Notes: generated by a model from the sequence alone, not told the origin. DNA of 64,000 nt from Dryococelus australis (GCA_029891345.1 CM057009.1:304483166-304547165); one strand, 5' to 3'. Numbered from the stretch's first letter, positions 20,741 to 33,210 are shown. Translations and numbers: made by a program.

Positions 20741-22136
20741 TGATGTCATCAGTTGGATGCTGAGGTAGGAAGTAACTGTGGTACGAACATGGCCCCAGAT
20801 GGGCCAGCCAACTGACGCCTGTTGGAACATTGTAAAAGGGTTAAATGAGGTTTTTCAGGGGTGGTGATGGTGAGGTCTAGGAATGGTGCCAGACGCCATC
20901 AACGCGATGTCTATGTTGATGCAGCATCTCTTAACCTCAGGGTTGCGGGCCGTACGCCCGCATCAATCTCCTCGCCGTTGAAGTGTTGACCTCTGCCCTT
21001 TTGATTACTGCTCCAGATGAGTGTTGTTTGAGATATGATAGTCCGTCGGTCGGCTATGCACCATTGTGGATCTTAGCAAAAAAAATACATAACTCATACA
21101 CGCACGTATGGTGGCTGTCGGGACCTCCCACACGCCCATACAATGCGACACAATAGTCATAACACTTGCAGATTGCACATTAAATTTCTTACGTAAGTTG
21201 AGTAAGTGGGTATTGTAAGGGCCCATCCCCTGACACCCATGATACAACCATAAATAAATGACGTAGCATCAGTTCACATACATATTTATTACGTTACAAC
21301 TACATCCCCTTCTACAGGGGCACTTGACACAAAACACTCTTGGCTATTCGAACTGGACATGCGGTGACACTGTAAAAATGCCTTGCGACAATTAATGTTT
21401 ACATAAAAACTGAAGCTCCCCGGGACAATGTCATTCCACCGGGGGAGGGGGTTCGAGGTGGCTTACCGGGCGGCTAGATGAAAGAAAAGTTCCAGGTGAG
21501 TTAGAGTCTATTGCCGTAAATATCCAGATGCAATCATGATGAAGGCCGCCCAGCGTACCAGAGCTCAACACATTCACACCACCTTCATTAGTTGCTACGC
21601 GCTGACCGACTTCCTGCTCGATGCGCAGGCTCGGCCCAGCTTACCCTCGCACCGAAACAGGACTATTTTCTGTCATTCCTTGCAGTACCTGCCCTTGCAA
21701 CATGCTTAAGAACTTAATAAACACTTAAAAAGCACAAAACAATCCTGCAATACAAAACCCTTGTGAATGGAATGAACAAAGCACTGCGTGAATGATGAAA
21801 ATAAATAATAATACATAACTCTTGCATTGTAGACAATTAACATTCAAATAAAACAAAACAAATTATAAATCCTTTAATTAAAAACAGTGTTTTTAATTAG
21901 GCCCTTGTACTCCCAAGTTCAAAATAGTCGGCCTATTTCATCATCCTCCTCCGCACGTCTCCACGGCAACAACCGGTGCTCTGCACCAGCATGTTCCTGT
22001 ACTTGAGCTGCACCTGATCGCTCCAGCGACAGGGTGCACACTCTACAATGCGTAGAGCGCACAGCCCCGCTGAGACGAAGTTGGAGGCTACGGCCTGACA
22101 AACAGTCTTAGGGGTAGGAGCACGTGGCACACGTCA
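20741..22136 (-). repeat. 5' LTR of the nested retrotransposon
   Basis: 1396 bp, TG...CA bounded, colinear with 15,936-17,317 apart from small indels. It is followed on the right by AAGT, the copy of the target duplication. As the upstream LTR on the minus strand, it holds the element's promoter. Confidence 0.87.
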
Positions 22137-22553
22137 AAGTGCTTCCATGTGGATGCATTGCCAATCCTCCTTTATTTTCATGTCCTATTTAATGTGCTTC
22201 TATATGGAAACTATACCCAAATAAAAAGTTGACATTTAATGTCACTGCACCATAGTTTTCCTCACCCAAACATTGTATATTTTATAATACATAATTTATA
22301 TTGTCACAGCATTTGAAAAAGTAGAGTTTCATCTATTAATATTTGATTTTACTTTTATAATAGTGTCTATCCTCTAAAAATCATGTTCACAGTCACTTTG
22401 TCAATCCGATTGCTAGTCAGTCTTCCTTTTATCTTCCTTCCGACTAGTTTCTAACACATCATTATCTTTGGTATTCTTCTTTCCCCATCCATTTTCTTCA
22501 GGTTGTATTATTTTAGTAATATTTTTTTTTTTTTTTTTTTTTTCTGTTTACAG

Positions 22554-24605
22554 AAGCATGGATTATCTACGCGAGCTGAGAAAATGGTCAGGCTCGCACA
22601 AGAAGCTTATCTACCAGTGTTAGATTTATCAGAAGATGAAAGCCGTAGAAAAATACCTGAAGCTGATTCTGAATCACATTAATCAGAATGCCCAACACTA
22701 CCTGATTGCCTTGAAGAGATAGTAGATTTTTTTTTACAAGAAGAGGACTGTAATCTGGATCCCTTCATTCAGCAAGCTGTGCCTGATTCCAAAATGGTCA
22801 ACTACAAAATTTCTTCAGTAACTAGTAAAAATCGCATGCCTGACATCAGTTTGGTTTCACACGAAGAGGTGATAACGGATGCTGGTCGACAGTTTTAGAG
22901 AACATTGTAAGATTTGCCGATTCTACTGGTTTGAATCTCCAAGAGCAGCCAACAGCTACATGCTGTTTGCCAACCATACCAGAAAAAACAAAACACCATC
23001 TACTTCTAAAGTGGTTTCTAATGTACTAATGAAAAGAAAGAAGAGGACAATTTTTTCCACAAGTAATAAAAAACAACGAGAGCAAACATAGATCTCAACG
23101 CAGAGCAAGAAGAAAGAGGAAACTACTTTCCATTTTGAACAAACTCATGACAATTTTGTAGTTGAAAAACAGAGTGATGAATTTGAAGTGCCAGATGAAT
23201 TACCCCCACAAGTGGAATACTTTTTCCAAGTTTTTTTCGAAAGACTTCATTGATTTAATTGTTTATCAGTTCAACAATCTGGTTCTTCAATCAACACCAA
23301 CTACAACAAGACGAAGGATTTTTTGGCAATCCATCTTTACATGGGAAGAATAAAACTTCCAAGTTACATGGACTACTGGAGTGAGCAGTTTCGCGTAGAA
23401 AAAGTAGCTGGCGTCATGTCATTGCAAAGATACCGGGCTCTGCGGAAGTACTTCCATTTCAATGGCAATGCTATGGCTAATGATAATCTGTACTACAAAA
23501 TTCGGACTGCATTGGCCATTGTGAAAAAAAAAACACTGCAAAGCAATTCCAAATGAGAAGCAACAATCGATTGATGAGATGATGGTGCCCTTCAAGGGTA
23601 CATGTGCCGGCTCAAGAAAGCAATACATTAAATCAAAACAAAAAATGGGGGACAAAATTTTTTGTTAGGGCAAGAGCATCTGGAATTGTCTATGGCTTTG
23701 TGGTATATGGTGGTTCAGACACTTTTCGCCAGCATAAGTTTTCCAACAAAGAAGAGAATATGGGGCTTGGAAGTAAAGTTGTACTAGGCCTCTGCTAAAC
23801 TATTTCCAATCCTGCCCTAACTACTGTATATTTTGACAACTTCTTCACTTCTCTTGAGCTACTGTGTCACGTCAGGAATACGGTATCCTAGCCTTGGGTA
23901 CAATAAGAAGTAACTGACTGAGAGGGTGTACAGTACCAACTAATAAGACTGTGCCACTAGGAACTTCGCTGCAGAAGGTGGACAATGAAAAAAATGTTGC
24001 GGTAGTGAAGTGGGTTGATAACAAAGAGGTCCTCCTGGCCAGTAACTTCGTAGGTAGAGAGCCAATCACGTCCATAAAGCGGTTCTCAAAAGTGGAACAA
24101 AAATAGTATACGTTCCTTGTCCCAATATAGTCAATAAGTACAATGTACACATGGGGGGCGTAGATGTAGCAGGCATGCTTATCGCTTTATACAGAACTCC
24201 TTTCAAAGCTAAGAAATGGTACGTGACCATTTTTGATCATTTGCTGGACCTGTGTGTAAAAAATGCCTGGCTTCTAAACTGGCGAGAGGCGGTATTGATG
24301 AAAGAGAAATAAAATGGACTGAAAACTTTTCGGGTGAATGTCACTTAGATGCTACTGCAAAAAAGACAGACTATCCTTAGCAGGTGAACCAACCTCTGTA
24401 AATTAAAAACTCACCAAACGTCTGTCTGCTCCACGCCCGGAAATATAAGTCAGACTGGCTAAATATGATCACTTCCCAATCTGCAGCGAAAAAGCAAGGT
24501 GCCGGCACTGCAAAGCTGGACAAAGCCGAATCAAATGCATGAAGCGTAACATAACTCTCTGCTTGATTCCTGTGCGAAATTGTTTCAATGAATTCCATCC
24601 CCAAT
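22554..24605 (+). pseudogene. piggyBac transposase remnant
   Basis: The first coding segment follows a strong acceptor (poly-T, CTGTTTACAG at 22,553), so the intact gene had an upstream exon. It reads KHGLSTRAEKMVRLAQEAYL and an acidic N-terminus. The catalytic domain begins FSKDFIDLIVYQFN (about 23,240), then GRIKLPSYMDYWS and LQRYRALRKYFHF. All three acidic residues are present: SIDEMMVPFKG (first Asp), VYFDNFFTS (second) and HMGGVDVAGML (third), the last followed by KKWYVTIFDHLLDLCVKNAW. The C-terminal cysteine-rich domain is CRHCKAGQSRIKCMK then CLIPVRNCFNEFH, stopping near 24,605. At least six frameshifts or stops inactivate it. Confidence 0.87.
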
Positions 24606-24650
24606 AACTTAGCTGTAGCGAAAATTAGTAACATCACGAATATGATATTG

Positions 24651-24763
24651 TACCCATATGGATACAAACAAATTCATCACTACTTCTTCAGAAGTTTAGC
24701 AATGTATCCACATATTCATTAATATATTTTGGGAAGCTTGTTAACGTACCCAAATGGATACAT
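24651..24763. promoter_or_regulatory. Right subterminal repeat sites of piggyBac
   Basis: CCCATATGGATACA (24,652-24,666), inverted TGTATCCACATAT (24,703-24,715) and CCCAAATGGATACATC (24,749-24,764) match the left-end sites. Confidence 0.5.
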
Positions 24764-24958
24764 CTTAAAAACTGGGTTAAGGTGGGCAATTTTTGTTGCC
24801 AGCTTTAGAGGTCCAAGAAGATGCAATATGAACATAAAAATTCTAGAAATACCAAAATGTGTAAGTGTGCCAAATAAAGGGTTAAACATTAATTATTACC
24901 ATTCGTACACCCAAGTTTAAATATTCTAATCATATGAAAAATGTAAAAATAAAGAACT

Positions 24959-26700
24959 GGTGGCACAGCCAACAACCCTAAGTTAAACGACCCCTGTGAA
25001 GAGGGACTAGCTATCCCGCACCCCTCTGGCAGACTACAAGCAGAAAATTTCTGTATATAAGGAGATGCCAAAATGCAACTCGACATTTCCGTCGTCCCTC
25101 CAACCTGAACAAAGTCAAGGGGCTCAAGTCTGCACAAGAGACTCCAGCTGGTGCTCAGCAAAGAAGCTACACCAGGGAAGTGGCTACAACCCCATTTAAT
25201 GAGGTTGTACAAGCTCTCCTTGTCACGAAGAAGCTCACGGAGAAAACGCGGCCGGAGAATTGAAGTTCTCTCCTGATGCCAGCTCCGTCAGCTGTCAACG
25301 ATGACTCCAACAGCCAGAGGTATCATAATGTCCTCACCTGACCCATTCACCCCGAGTTCAATCCTTCAAACCCTGCAGTAGCAGGTCGTACTGTCATCCC
25401 TTCTGGACTGCCACCCCCCCCCCCCCCCCGCCCTTCACCAATTGAAAATCAATCTATAACTTAAATTTGAAATCAATTTTATCCTCACTCGCAGGTTTGC
25501 CTTCACCTGCCGTAAATTTAAATTTTGTAGAAATTTAAATTATTTATTATTCTTGTACAGAGCTACGCATCCCCCTGTTTTTCCAATGTATTAATTTATT
25601 AATGGTAATTTACATATTGACAATTTATATTATGGATCTTTATTAAAGTGGCTGCATGGATGGACATGTGTGGGCTGAACTTGCTTGGGTATCCTGGTGC
25701 CTGAAGAAGGCTATCGTCTGAATAAGACATGGGATCACCCAAGTATTGTCCGGAACACCAGTGCCTCCCAAGAGATCCATTATCGACCATGCAGAAGACT
25801 GGGCCCAGGAGGGCTTGAGCGACTCTGTTCATCGAGAGTGCACCATTTTGTTTAAGGTAAAAATTAGTAATAGTGAGCAAATTGAATTTATCTTATATAT
25901 CAGTTGTTGTAATGCCAAGAAAGAGGGGAGACCACAATAGCCACGTTTATCGTTTAGCCAGACTGGCATTACAAAGAGAATTAAACATATCAGCTAATAC
26001 AGTTAACTCCCACTACTTCTAACAAATTACCACAGAACTCACATCCTATTGAACCCAATAGTTGGGTATATATTGGCCTTGACAGGACAAAGAATATTTC
26101 GGTAACCTAGGGAAACTCTAGATAGATCCCGAGCATAGCACCCCACCTCGGCCATGTACAGTCCAAAGCGAATCAACCCATACGTATAAAATATGCACAA
26201 CTGTTGGGAAACTGACAATTGTTCATGTCCCTTCAAAACTGGCAGTTTCACTTAGGGTTGGGACTGTTACCCCAGACTTTGTCCCTACAAGGAAGCCAAC
26301 TAGGTCAGCTCCTTACAAACGCATGGGAAGCACCTGAGAAACCAAATAGTTTGTAGCCAGGACGAATCATTTCAGACTCATCTCATGGTTTTAGTGTTTT
26401 CATTATCCCCATTACATTGTGACAACTAGCGTCACACATTTTCGCAACCTTCACGGTGAGCCAGACCAAACTCCCTGGGAGGGAGATTTGTGTGGTCAAG
26501 CTCGCCCTGGGATTTAATTCCCCTCCTCCAATTAAAACTCCTCTGCCTGGACAGTGTCCCCCCAGGTCTCCCAACATGGACAGAGCCACGACCCCGCCAG
26601 GGAATCCAAATAACGAGTCCAGCGACACTTTCGGAGGAAGCTCGCTTAGCTTGTAGTAGAGGAGGGAATCAGCAATCATGTACTGGATATAATTCATTTT
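24959..26700 (+). mobile_element. Long LTR-type repeat, copy 1 (LTR/5' end of a retrotransposon)
   Basis: Diverged homologue of 50,220-52,140. Shared landmarks in order: CCCTGTGAAGAGGGACTAGC and GCACCCCTCTGGCAG, TATATAAGGAG (a TATA-type promoter word at about 25,056), GACCTGAACAAAGTCA-like start region, TCCCTTCTGG with a poly-C tract (25,411-25,430), GTGCCTGAAGAAGGCTAT, GCTTGAGC..., a short frame beginning MPRKRGD with LALQRELN (25,911), TTTGTCCCTACAA...AGCCAAC and a final GAGGGAATCAGC. This is the layout of an LTR with promoter and leader, and no pol follows. It could be a solo long LTR or a 5'-end fragment. Confidence 0.6.
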
Positions 26701-26729
26701 GAGTTATTTCTAAAAATTTTAATCTTCTC

Positions 26730-26866
26730 TCCCCCCCTCCTCACCAGGGAACCAGGAAAGGGGTGGGGGAGGGAGGGTAAGGGGGAGGGGGGAGGGGGGG
26801 AGGGAGAGGGAGGGGGAGAGAGGGAGGGGGAGAGAGTGGGGGAGAGAGAGTGGGGGAGAGAGAGCG
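26730..26866. repeat. GA/GGGA-rich simple repeat
   Basis: A purine-only run of GGGAGGGG and GAGAGAGTGGGG units on the plus strand. Potential G-quadruplex or triplex-forming tract. Confidence 0.9.
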
Positions 26867-26873
26867 GGCATCA

Positions 26874-27453
26874 CGGTATTCCAGCGTGTTTAATTTACTT
26901 TAGTTAAACATTTTGGTATTAAATAATTGTAATTGCATAGATGTGTTATACAACGCATGCACATTTCAAGTTGACTTCCAAGTGCAAGTAAATGTGTGAC
27001 ATCAGGACACTGCAAGTATGATATACGGCTTAGAATGTGGCCATGCCATCCCTTACACTGATCCAATGCCCAGATAAGATGGAAAGGTTGCCACAGTAAC
27101 ATCTTTTGGGCATGTTTAGAACCAAACAGCATAACAGATATAATAAGGTCGCACAAAAAAAGACCACTAGGAATTCTTTAGTCAAAGACATCGCACCACG
27201 CCAATGAAACTGAACATAAACATACAATATTGGCTGTAATAAATCAGTAAAATAGATCTCTGTGCTGAAAGGAGTGAGAATGTGTGCCCACTCCCTCCTT
27301 ACCCTCCCCGACTCGCGGCGACTTCCAGACAGACTACACGCCTACCTGACTGCGCACGTTTTCCAGTTTATTTATTCCGACTATGGACGTAAATTGCCCG
27401 CGGTATAACCGAAACTGCGCTATAACGGGCTGCCACATTCCGGGCTTCCACTG
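26874..27453 (-). mobile_element. pogo-like MITE, copy 1
   Basis: Reverse-complement homologue of 47,967-48,557. In element orientation it starts CAGTGGAAGCCCGGAATG, with GTTATA and TATACCGCGG words like pogo/Tigger ends, and finishes in an inverted ATTCC-CACTG-type end. Internal matches include CAGCCAATATTGTATG, TTCATT-GGCG, GACTAAAGAATTCCTAG and AAGATGTTACTGTGGCAACC versus the other copy. No transposase frame. Confidence 0.75.
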
Positions 27454-28236
27454 CATTAACATTAGCAACAAAAAATATGTTATCTGGAAAATCATTTCTT
27501 TTAAGTAGATATAAAATCTATATAAAAAAAAATTCACTCTAAAATTTTTTTATTATAAAAATATTAATTTTATTACTATAACACTATTGGAAAAACTTTA
27601 TAGTGTGAGGATCAAGTATGAGAAATTCGAAACACACACAAAATAACTAGCCTCAATTTACAATGTCAAAGTTAGTTTTTGTAACTGTTGTTTGGCTTTC
27701 TGGAGGCACAAGAAATGTCAACAAAATTGACTATGTAATTTATTTTTCTCACAGTACAACCAATCATTTTAATTCTACTGATGCTTGCTACTGTAATTTA
27801 TATAATGTTAAAGGTCAGATGTTTAAACGAGCCAGAATATTTATAACACAGACTTTACTCAGTGTCTTTACTGCACACAAAATCATTTTCTGAACAAAAG
27901 TAATAAATTAGTTAACGTTAACATACACCAATGTTACAATAATACTAGGTGGTCATCTCTCTATCATCAATTTCCTATGTTTTTCACAATTTCAAGTTTT
28001 CCATGCCCATAGATAAACAATAATTTCATATAACTTCAGTGGTCCCACACCCAATCTAACGTTAACAATAAACTTACAAACAATTAGAAATAAAATCTCA
28101 GACAACTGAGAAGAAACACTGTGCTATGTTAACAACAGGTGCATTTTAATTCCTTATATAACTTATTACTGTGATGCCATTCAGCTAATAAATATTTTTA
28201 AAGAAAAATAACTTTTCCTAGCCTCAAATAGGTAGG
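27454..28236. other. AT-rich sequence, nothing recognised
   Basis: Stops in all frames apart from one short open frame (27,663-27,893) with no domain. No repeats or RNA signals seen. Confidence 0.4.
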
Positions 28237-28238
28237 TA

Positions 28239-29997
28239 GTCAACTCTCGATGTATCATTATCGCATGTATCAAACTGTATCCAGCAACAATTATTTGTAG
28301 ACCCAACGAAATCCCTATGTAAATAATGTTAACATAAACCGCTTGTATCGTTTAACACACAAGTATCGATCTAAGTATGTTTCGGGTCCCTTCACCTAAT
28401 TTTTCCCGCAACTATCTTTTTTAAGCTAATTGTTTATGCAAACATTTAGTAATTGTATGTGAAATAAGTCACGTGCGCTGTCATTTATAACTGCTCTGCG
28501 GCATGCTGTCTAGTGTCTTGTCTTCCCAACACGTCTGTCGACACTGCGGCCATGTGGCATGGTGCAAGACTGGCTTGCTACTTCCCTTGACGAGAGGGGA
28601 AGTGGTTACTCATAGCAAGGAGCGTGGCGACCTTGCATCCTCTCTCCCTCTCCCCTCTTTCTGTCTCTTTCAATGGCGCACCTTCCTTTCTCCCCTCACA
28701 TACCCATACTTGCCACCAAGGGGGGAAGTTTTCTAGCAGAAGATAAAGCATATTCTCTCTCTCTCTCGGCCACGCCCACTTCGCTTGCGTTGCCTTCGCA
28801 CATCAGCCTATAGCAAATGTGTGCTCATTTTATCGAGATTATGCATCGCTCAAAATAGTTTCACCTATCATCGCTTGTATTTCAAAGCAAATGGTTTCGC
28901 TTGAAAATGTTACGAAAAACATTTTAATGAGTATTTGCACAGATGTTTTCTTTTGTGTACAACTCTCATTTTTTTCCCTTAAGGTTGGTGTTTCATTGGG
29001 TCTGGCGTAAAATCAACATGATTTTAAAACACAATATTTATTTAACTCAAGGGGCTGCATCTTTGTGAATAAAATTAGATGGCCAGAAGCATATACTTGA
29101 CCTCCCCTTGTCTCCAAAAATTGTTTGTACATCGAGCGACTTGTATTATAAGTGTAATGTTCATTTTAAGTAACTTCTTGAAGGGAAATCATAGGATTTA
29201 TAATTAATTTCAATAGGGATACACCTTTTGAATAAACTGATCAAATGTAAGGGCCTATTCTACGCCTTTTGTTGTCTAATAACGGGTAGGTAAGCACCGA
29301 GCCGAGTGCAGTGCAGTGTAACTCATCACAGGGAAAATCGGAGGACATGGTTTCCAATGATTAATTATTAAAGCCAGCGAAGAAATCAATTATAATCACC
29401 TTATTTATTCATTTCTGTCTAAAAATTACAAGTTTTCTTTGCAGTGAAATATAATTAACTACTTTAAAAGACAGACACTTGCCACGTGTGCAAAGTGTCG
29501 CCAAGTAACAGTGTTGAGAGGTAACCCCCCTCACCCGCATAAACCATACACCATGACACTGCCCGATGGATAACTTCTCCGCGTGCTCTTAGCTGATAGT
29601 GCGCGCAGGAAATTTAAAATTTGACTTGCATTCCGTGTCATACTATTTCATTTTCAGAGGATTTGAAAGTTTTAGGTCAGCTTGCATTTGGTGTCTGATT
29701 ACTATCAATTATATACAGTATTTTGAGTTGTTATTTTCTATATTTAAATGAGTTTAGGTGAAATGTTTTTTAATGTATTGTCAACAATATTTTTTCTAAA
29801 ATTCCCATTTTTATTGTGTTTATTAGCTAAACTTTATTCACAGATAATGTACAGCTCTTACTATACTCAAAATAAAGTTTTGTCAGGTTAGAAGTTGTAT
29901 TTTATTGATGTAGATGTCAGAACCCTCATCTGCTGAAATCCTGCATGTATGAAAATTTTTTGGCAGTCCCCTGAATAACGATAGATCGAGAGTTGAC
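28239..29997. mobile_element. Non-autonomous TIR element, 1.76 kb, TA target duplication
   Basis: The left end TA|GTCAACTCTCGATGTATCATTAT and the reverse complement of the right end, TA|GTCAACTCTCGATCTATCGTTAT, match over about 23 bp with few differences. TA flanks both sides (28,237-28,238; 29,998-29,999). TIR style and TA duplication fit pogo/Tigger in the Tc1/mariner group. The interior has a GC-richer block (28,480-28,810) with a CT microsatellite and no transposase frame. Confidence 0.75.
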
Positions 29998-32563
29998 TAT
30001 AACTACTAAATACAAAATTTTAATTGCCACTTACTTGAATTATTTTTTTTTTATTCTAACCATATGCGAAAATTTTTCTTGCAATTGTAATTATTATGGG
30101 ACTGGTATGAAATCATAATACATATAAATATTATTTTTCTTTATTTTGTGTGTACAGACTGGATTATTTATCCTCTGCAATTACCATTGTAGCTTTGAAG
30201 GAATTAAGGCCAGTTTATGTTTATCATGACTACTGAAAATAACATGGAATAACAATTAAAAATTTTCATAATTATAAAATTATTTAGCATTAAATTTCTG
30301 ACTTGCAGGCCAGAAATTCTTTGATAAACTTTGAAAAACACCATGATAAACTTCATTTCAATGGCCACATTCTTTTTATTTAAAACTTATAGCTCTTTTT
30401 CCACAAAATGAAAATATTAGATTTAAGTACAAAGTACATTACAGTAACAATTTAAAATACAAAAATATTTCATAATGGATTATGTTTATAACATTGAGTA
30501 TTAACTTCATGCAGTCTGCAAATATAACAACACACTATCACACTACTTCATTTTACATGACACCTTAACTTTGCATAAGCCAATGGAAAAAAATAAATTG
30601 GCTGAATATCAAGCACTATGTAGTAGTACCACCATATATGGCAAACTATTACCTGCTATCATTCACCTATGTAAATATCATAATATATCAAGTGTACAGT
30701 GATGCATATCATTACAAATTTCATTTTACTGCAATCAAAAAAACTTTCTTTATAATCTTGTACAAAGATATTAAAAATATTTTTTTAAACTGCAATTTTT
30801 ATTACAGAAGAACATTTGCACCAGTTTTTTTAAACAAAAAACACGGCATGTGTCACAAAATAAATTAAATGTCTTTAGAAATACAATCCTTAGATGTTTA
30901 GAAGACATTGAAATAAAGCCACAAAACATAAGTATGTGTAACCACACAAATCTTTCCGAAAAATGTAAAAAGGGCAACATAAGCTCCACCTCATAGGATC
31001 ATAAAGAAAATAACTTACAGTGATCTTGAATGGCTAAACACATGTGATGAATACTTAATATTTATAATCAGTTAATCACTATAAAAGAGAGTATCGGTTT
31101 CCAATGGAAATATTTTTGAAATAATTTATAATGATGATTCAGTAAAAGAAAATATGGTTATAGGCTGTAGAAACATTACTTACATTTAGAAAGAAATACA
31201 TACATATTTTCACATTATTTACTACGATTAAATCTATTATGATCTACTTATTTAATACCATAATTTTGCACCACAACAAAAATTTACTTCACAAATGTTT
31301 ACAAGATATTCAGCATGGTACTTTAAATACTTTTCTGTTGACCCAATTCAATGTGCAACAATGAAAAACCAACATTCCTACATTTTATACAGAGTTGAAA
31401 TTCTTGTGTAAACAGCAATGGTCACTTTTGCTGCTGAACAATGCAATTATAAGAATGCCATTTTTAACTTTGTCTTGCCAACTTTATTTAGGCCCAACAT
31501 TTTCCTTGAAAACATGTTGCTAATTTTTTGACTCTTTCATCACTTTACAAGTCAAAATTTTCAGTAAGTACAATAAAAACACATAATTTATAGCAAGTTT
31601 GTTCACACAGAACCAACATGAACAAAGTAATCCACATAATGCACATATAATACGTGTACATCCATGTAAATTGTATAATCCTATCACTAAAGAATACTGT
31701 ATCTCAGGGTATCACAAAGCTTGGTGCAAAAGACAGATTGAATGGGGAAGAGCAGCAGGGATAGTAGTGCAATTTTGCCTCTATAGACCAGCAGAAAATC
31801 TCCATCTGGCGCAACTCTAAATCTTTATCTGCCCACATTGTAATCCTGCTCTTACTGTTATGGCTTATTTATAAACTAATGGTTTGTAGATTTTTTATAT
31901 TCAAAGGTAATAATTAACTTTTTATGGATAGTAAAACTTCACTTTTCACAGTGCATTTTTAATCAAAAGATACAATATTTCACCACCATCAGCATGTTAA
32001 ACACACTACTATGATTTTTCATCAAAAATGTTTTTAAATTCAGAATATGAGCATGACAATCTCTGTTTTGACATAATACAAAAAGCATTTCTTTAACACT
32101 TTGTGAGATTATCATGCCAATACCTTTTTTTTACCAGTAACACAAAGTAATTTTACAATTTCATTACTAATTCATGAAGAAAAACAATAAATTAAATTAT
32201 CTCTGATCATGAAAACTAACTGTAAGTTATATAAATTGAATAATTTTTTGCACTAATGTCGTGCAACTACAATTTGAATGTCAATAATTATCAAAAACAA
32301 CACATAAATTTGGCTGTGCGCACATGTACATGAGAAGGTATGACCATTCCCGAGATTCTTAAATATACCAAACAATATTTAGACACCACTGTTTATACAA
32401 TGACTAGAAAAAATAAATAATTGTACTATACACAACCCAACTGAGTAAGAGTTGTATTCAAATGGAATGCATGGATAAAAAAAAAAGTGATATATTAATG
32501 ATTTGTGATAACTATAACCGGGAACCTTTTGCTCTTTACATCTACAACTTCATTCTTCCATTC
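29998..32563. other. AT-rich sequence, probably 3' UTR and downstream of the host gene
   Basis: No repeat family or convincing coding frame. On the minus strand it follows the stop codon of the armadillo-like gene (32,564). A candidate polyadenylation signal, AATAAA, reads from the minus strand of 31,483-31,488. The short open frame at 31,599-31,820 has no recognised domain. Confidence 0.35.
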
Positions 32564-32693
32564 TCAGGATTTAATAGCTTCATACATCTTGCGAGCTTGA
32601 ACACGAATATCTTCATTTTTGTGCTGATTCATTAACACAAATGCTTTGCTACGCATCTTCTCCTGAACATTCACTCCAAATATTGCTGCATAC
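32564..32693 (-). CDS. Host armadillo-like gene, last exon
   Basis: 130-bp terminal exon on the minus strand. The acceptor is GTTTTTTTTACTAGCAG, a tandem NAGNAG site: TAG|CAG|GTATGC. The exon gives one base plus 42 codons and TGA: YAAIFGVNVQEKMRSKAFVL, then NEDIRVQARKMYEAIKS. The leading G completes an ATG codon with the AT left by the exon at 57,958-58,121, so the two join in phase as PETMYAAIFG. Helical, charged C-terminus; no stops or frameshifts, unlike all neighbouring frames. Use of the upstream acceptor would insert three bases and keep the frame. Function not assigned beyond the armadillo-like upstream exon. Confidence 0.65.
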
Positions 32694-32958
32694 CTGCTAG
32701 TAAAAAAAACATAATTAACTTTAAGTTTATACACAATTAACTCACTATTTTAACACACTTGAGACAACAAGAATATTTCAAGATTAAATAAATTTGAGTG
32801 GAGTACCTGCAAAAGTAAGAAGCTATTCAACAGATGCTGTTTGTGCAATTTAGCATTATTGTAAAACTGCAATTAATTTCCTGCCAATATTTTATATTGC
32901 AATAAAGCTTTTAAAACTTTAATTGATTGAAGACATTTTTTCTAACAATGTGGATTAA

Positions 32959-33210
32959 GAGAGGGAAGAGATTCGGGCAACTCCTAACAGTGAGGTCTTG
33001 AGAGCCAATGGGGGTAATTAAGGTGAGAATAGAGCAGCGCTGGAATTAAGGGGCGAGGGAAATGGTACATCCTCAAGAAAACCCGCCGACCAGTAGCATC
33101 GTCCGGCACAATTCCCACATGCAAAAATATGGGAGTGACCCGGCTGGGGATTGAACCCAGTTCGCGTTGCTGGGAGGCAAGCAGGCTAACTGCTCAGCCA
33201 CCGTGACACC
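32959..33210 (-). mobile_element. tRNA-derived SINE with 12-bp target duplication
   Basis: Minus-strand SINE. The tRNA-like head (GTGTCACGGTGGCTGAGCAG, B box GGTTCAATCCCCAG) is at 33,210-33,130. The body includes GAAAACCCGCCGACCAG and GAGGTCTTGAGAGC (plus-strand sense). It is flanked by identical AATGTGGATTAA at 32,947-32,958 and 33,211-33,222, proving LINE-style retroposition. The same family recurs at 38,803-39,052. Confidence 0.88.

Larger units (their letters stand above)
15936..22136 (-). mobile_element. LTR retrotransposon, gag-only (non-autonomous), with 4-bp target duplication
   Basis: A complete element in minus orientation: two long direct repeats flank 3.4 kb of internal sequence. 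AAGT at 15,932-15,935 and at 22,137-22,140 is the target duplication, in the Gypsy size range. The primer-binding site TGGCACCCAACATGGAGCC (minus strand of 20,738-20,720) sits 2 nt inside the 5' LTR. A polypurine tract AAAAAAAGAGGGGGGGCG (minus strand of 17,337-17,320) precedes the 3' LTR. Gag frames run on the same strand. No protease, RT, RNase H or integrase motif is visible, so it must have relied on enzymes in trans. It lies inside piggyBac, so it is the younger insertion. Confidence 0.87.
15524..24881 (+). mobile_element. piggyBac element with TTAA target duplication, split by an LTR insertion
   Basis: The left end TTAA|CCCTTCATCTGGTA (TTAA 15,520-15,523) and the right end ...AAATAAAGGG|TTAA (TTAA 24,882-24,885) are inverted matches (CCCTTYATYTGGYA). 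They have the CCCT...AGGG termini and TTAA duplication diagnostic of piggyBac. The span is 9358 bp. Removing the LTR element and its duplicated 4 bp leaves about 3.15 kb, a normal autonomous size. Both subterminal regions carry CCATATGGATACA-like sites, three per side. The transposase (22,554-24,605) is in plus orientation and lies to the right of the LTR insertion. Confidence 0.88.
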
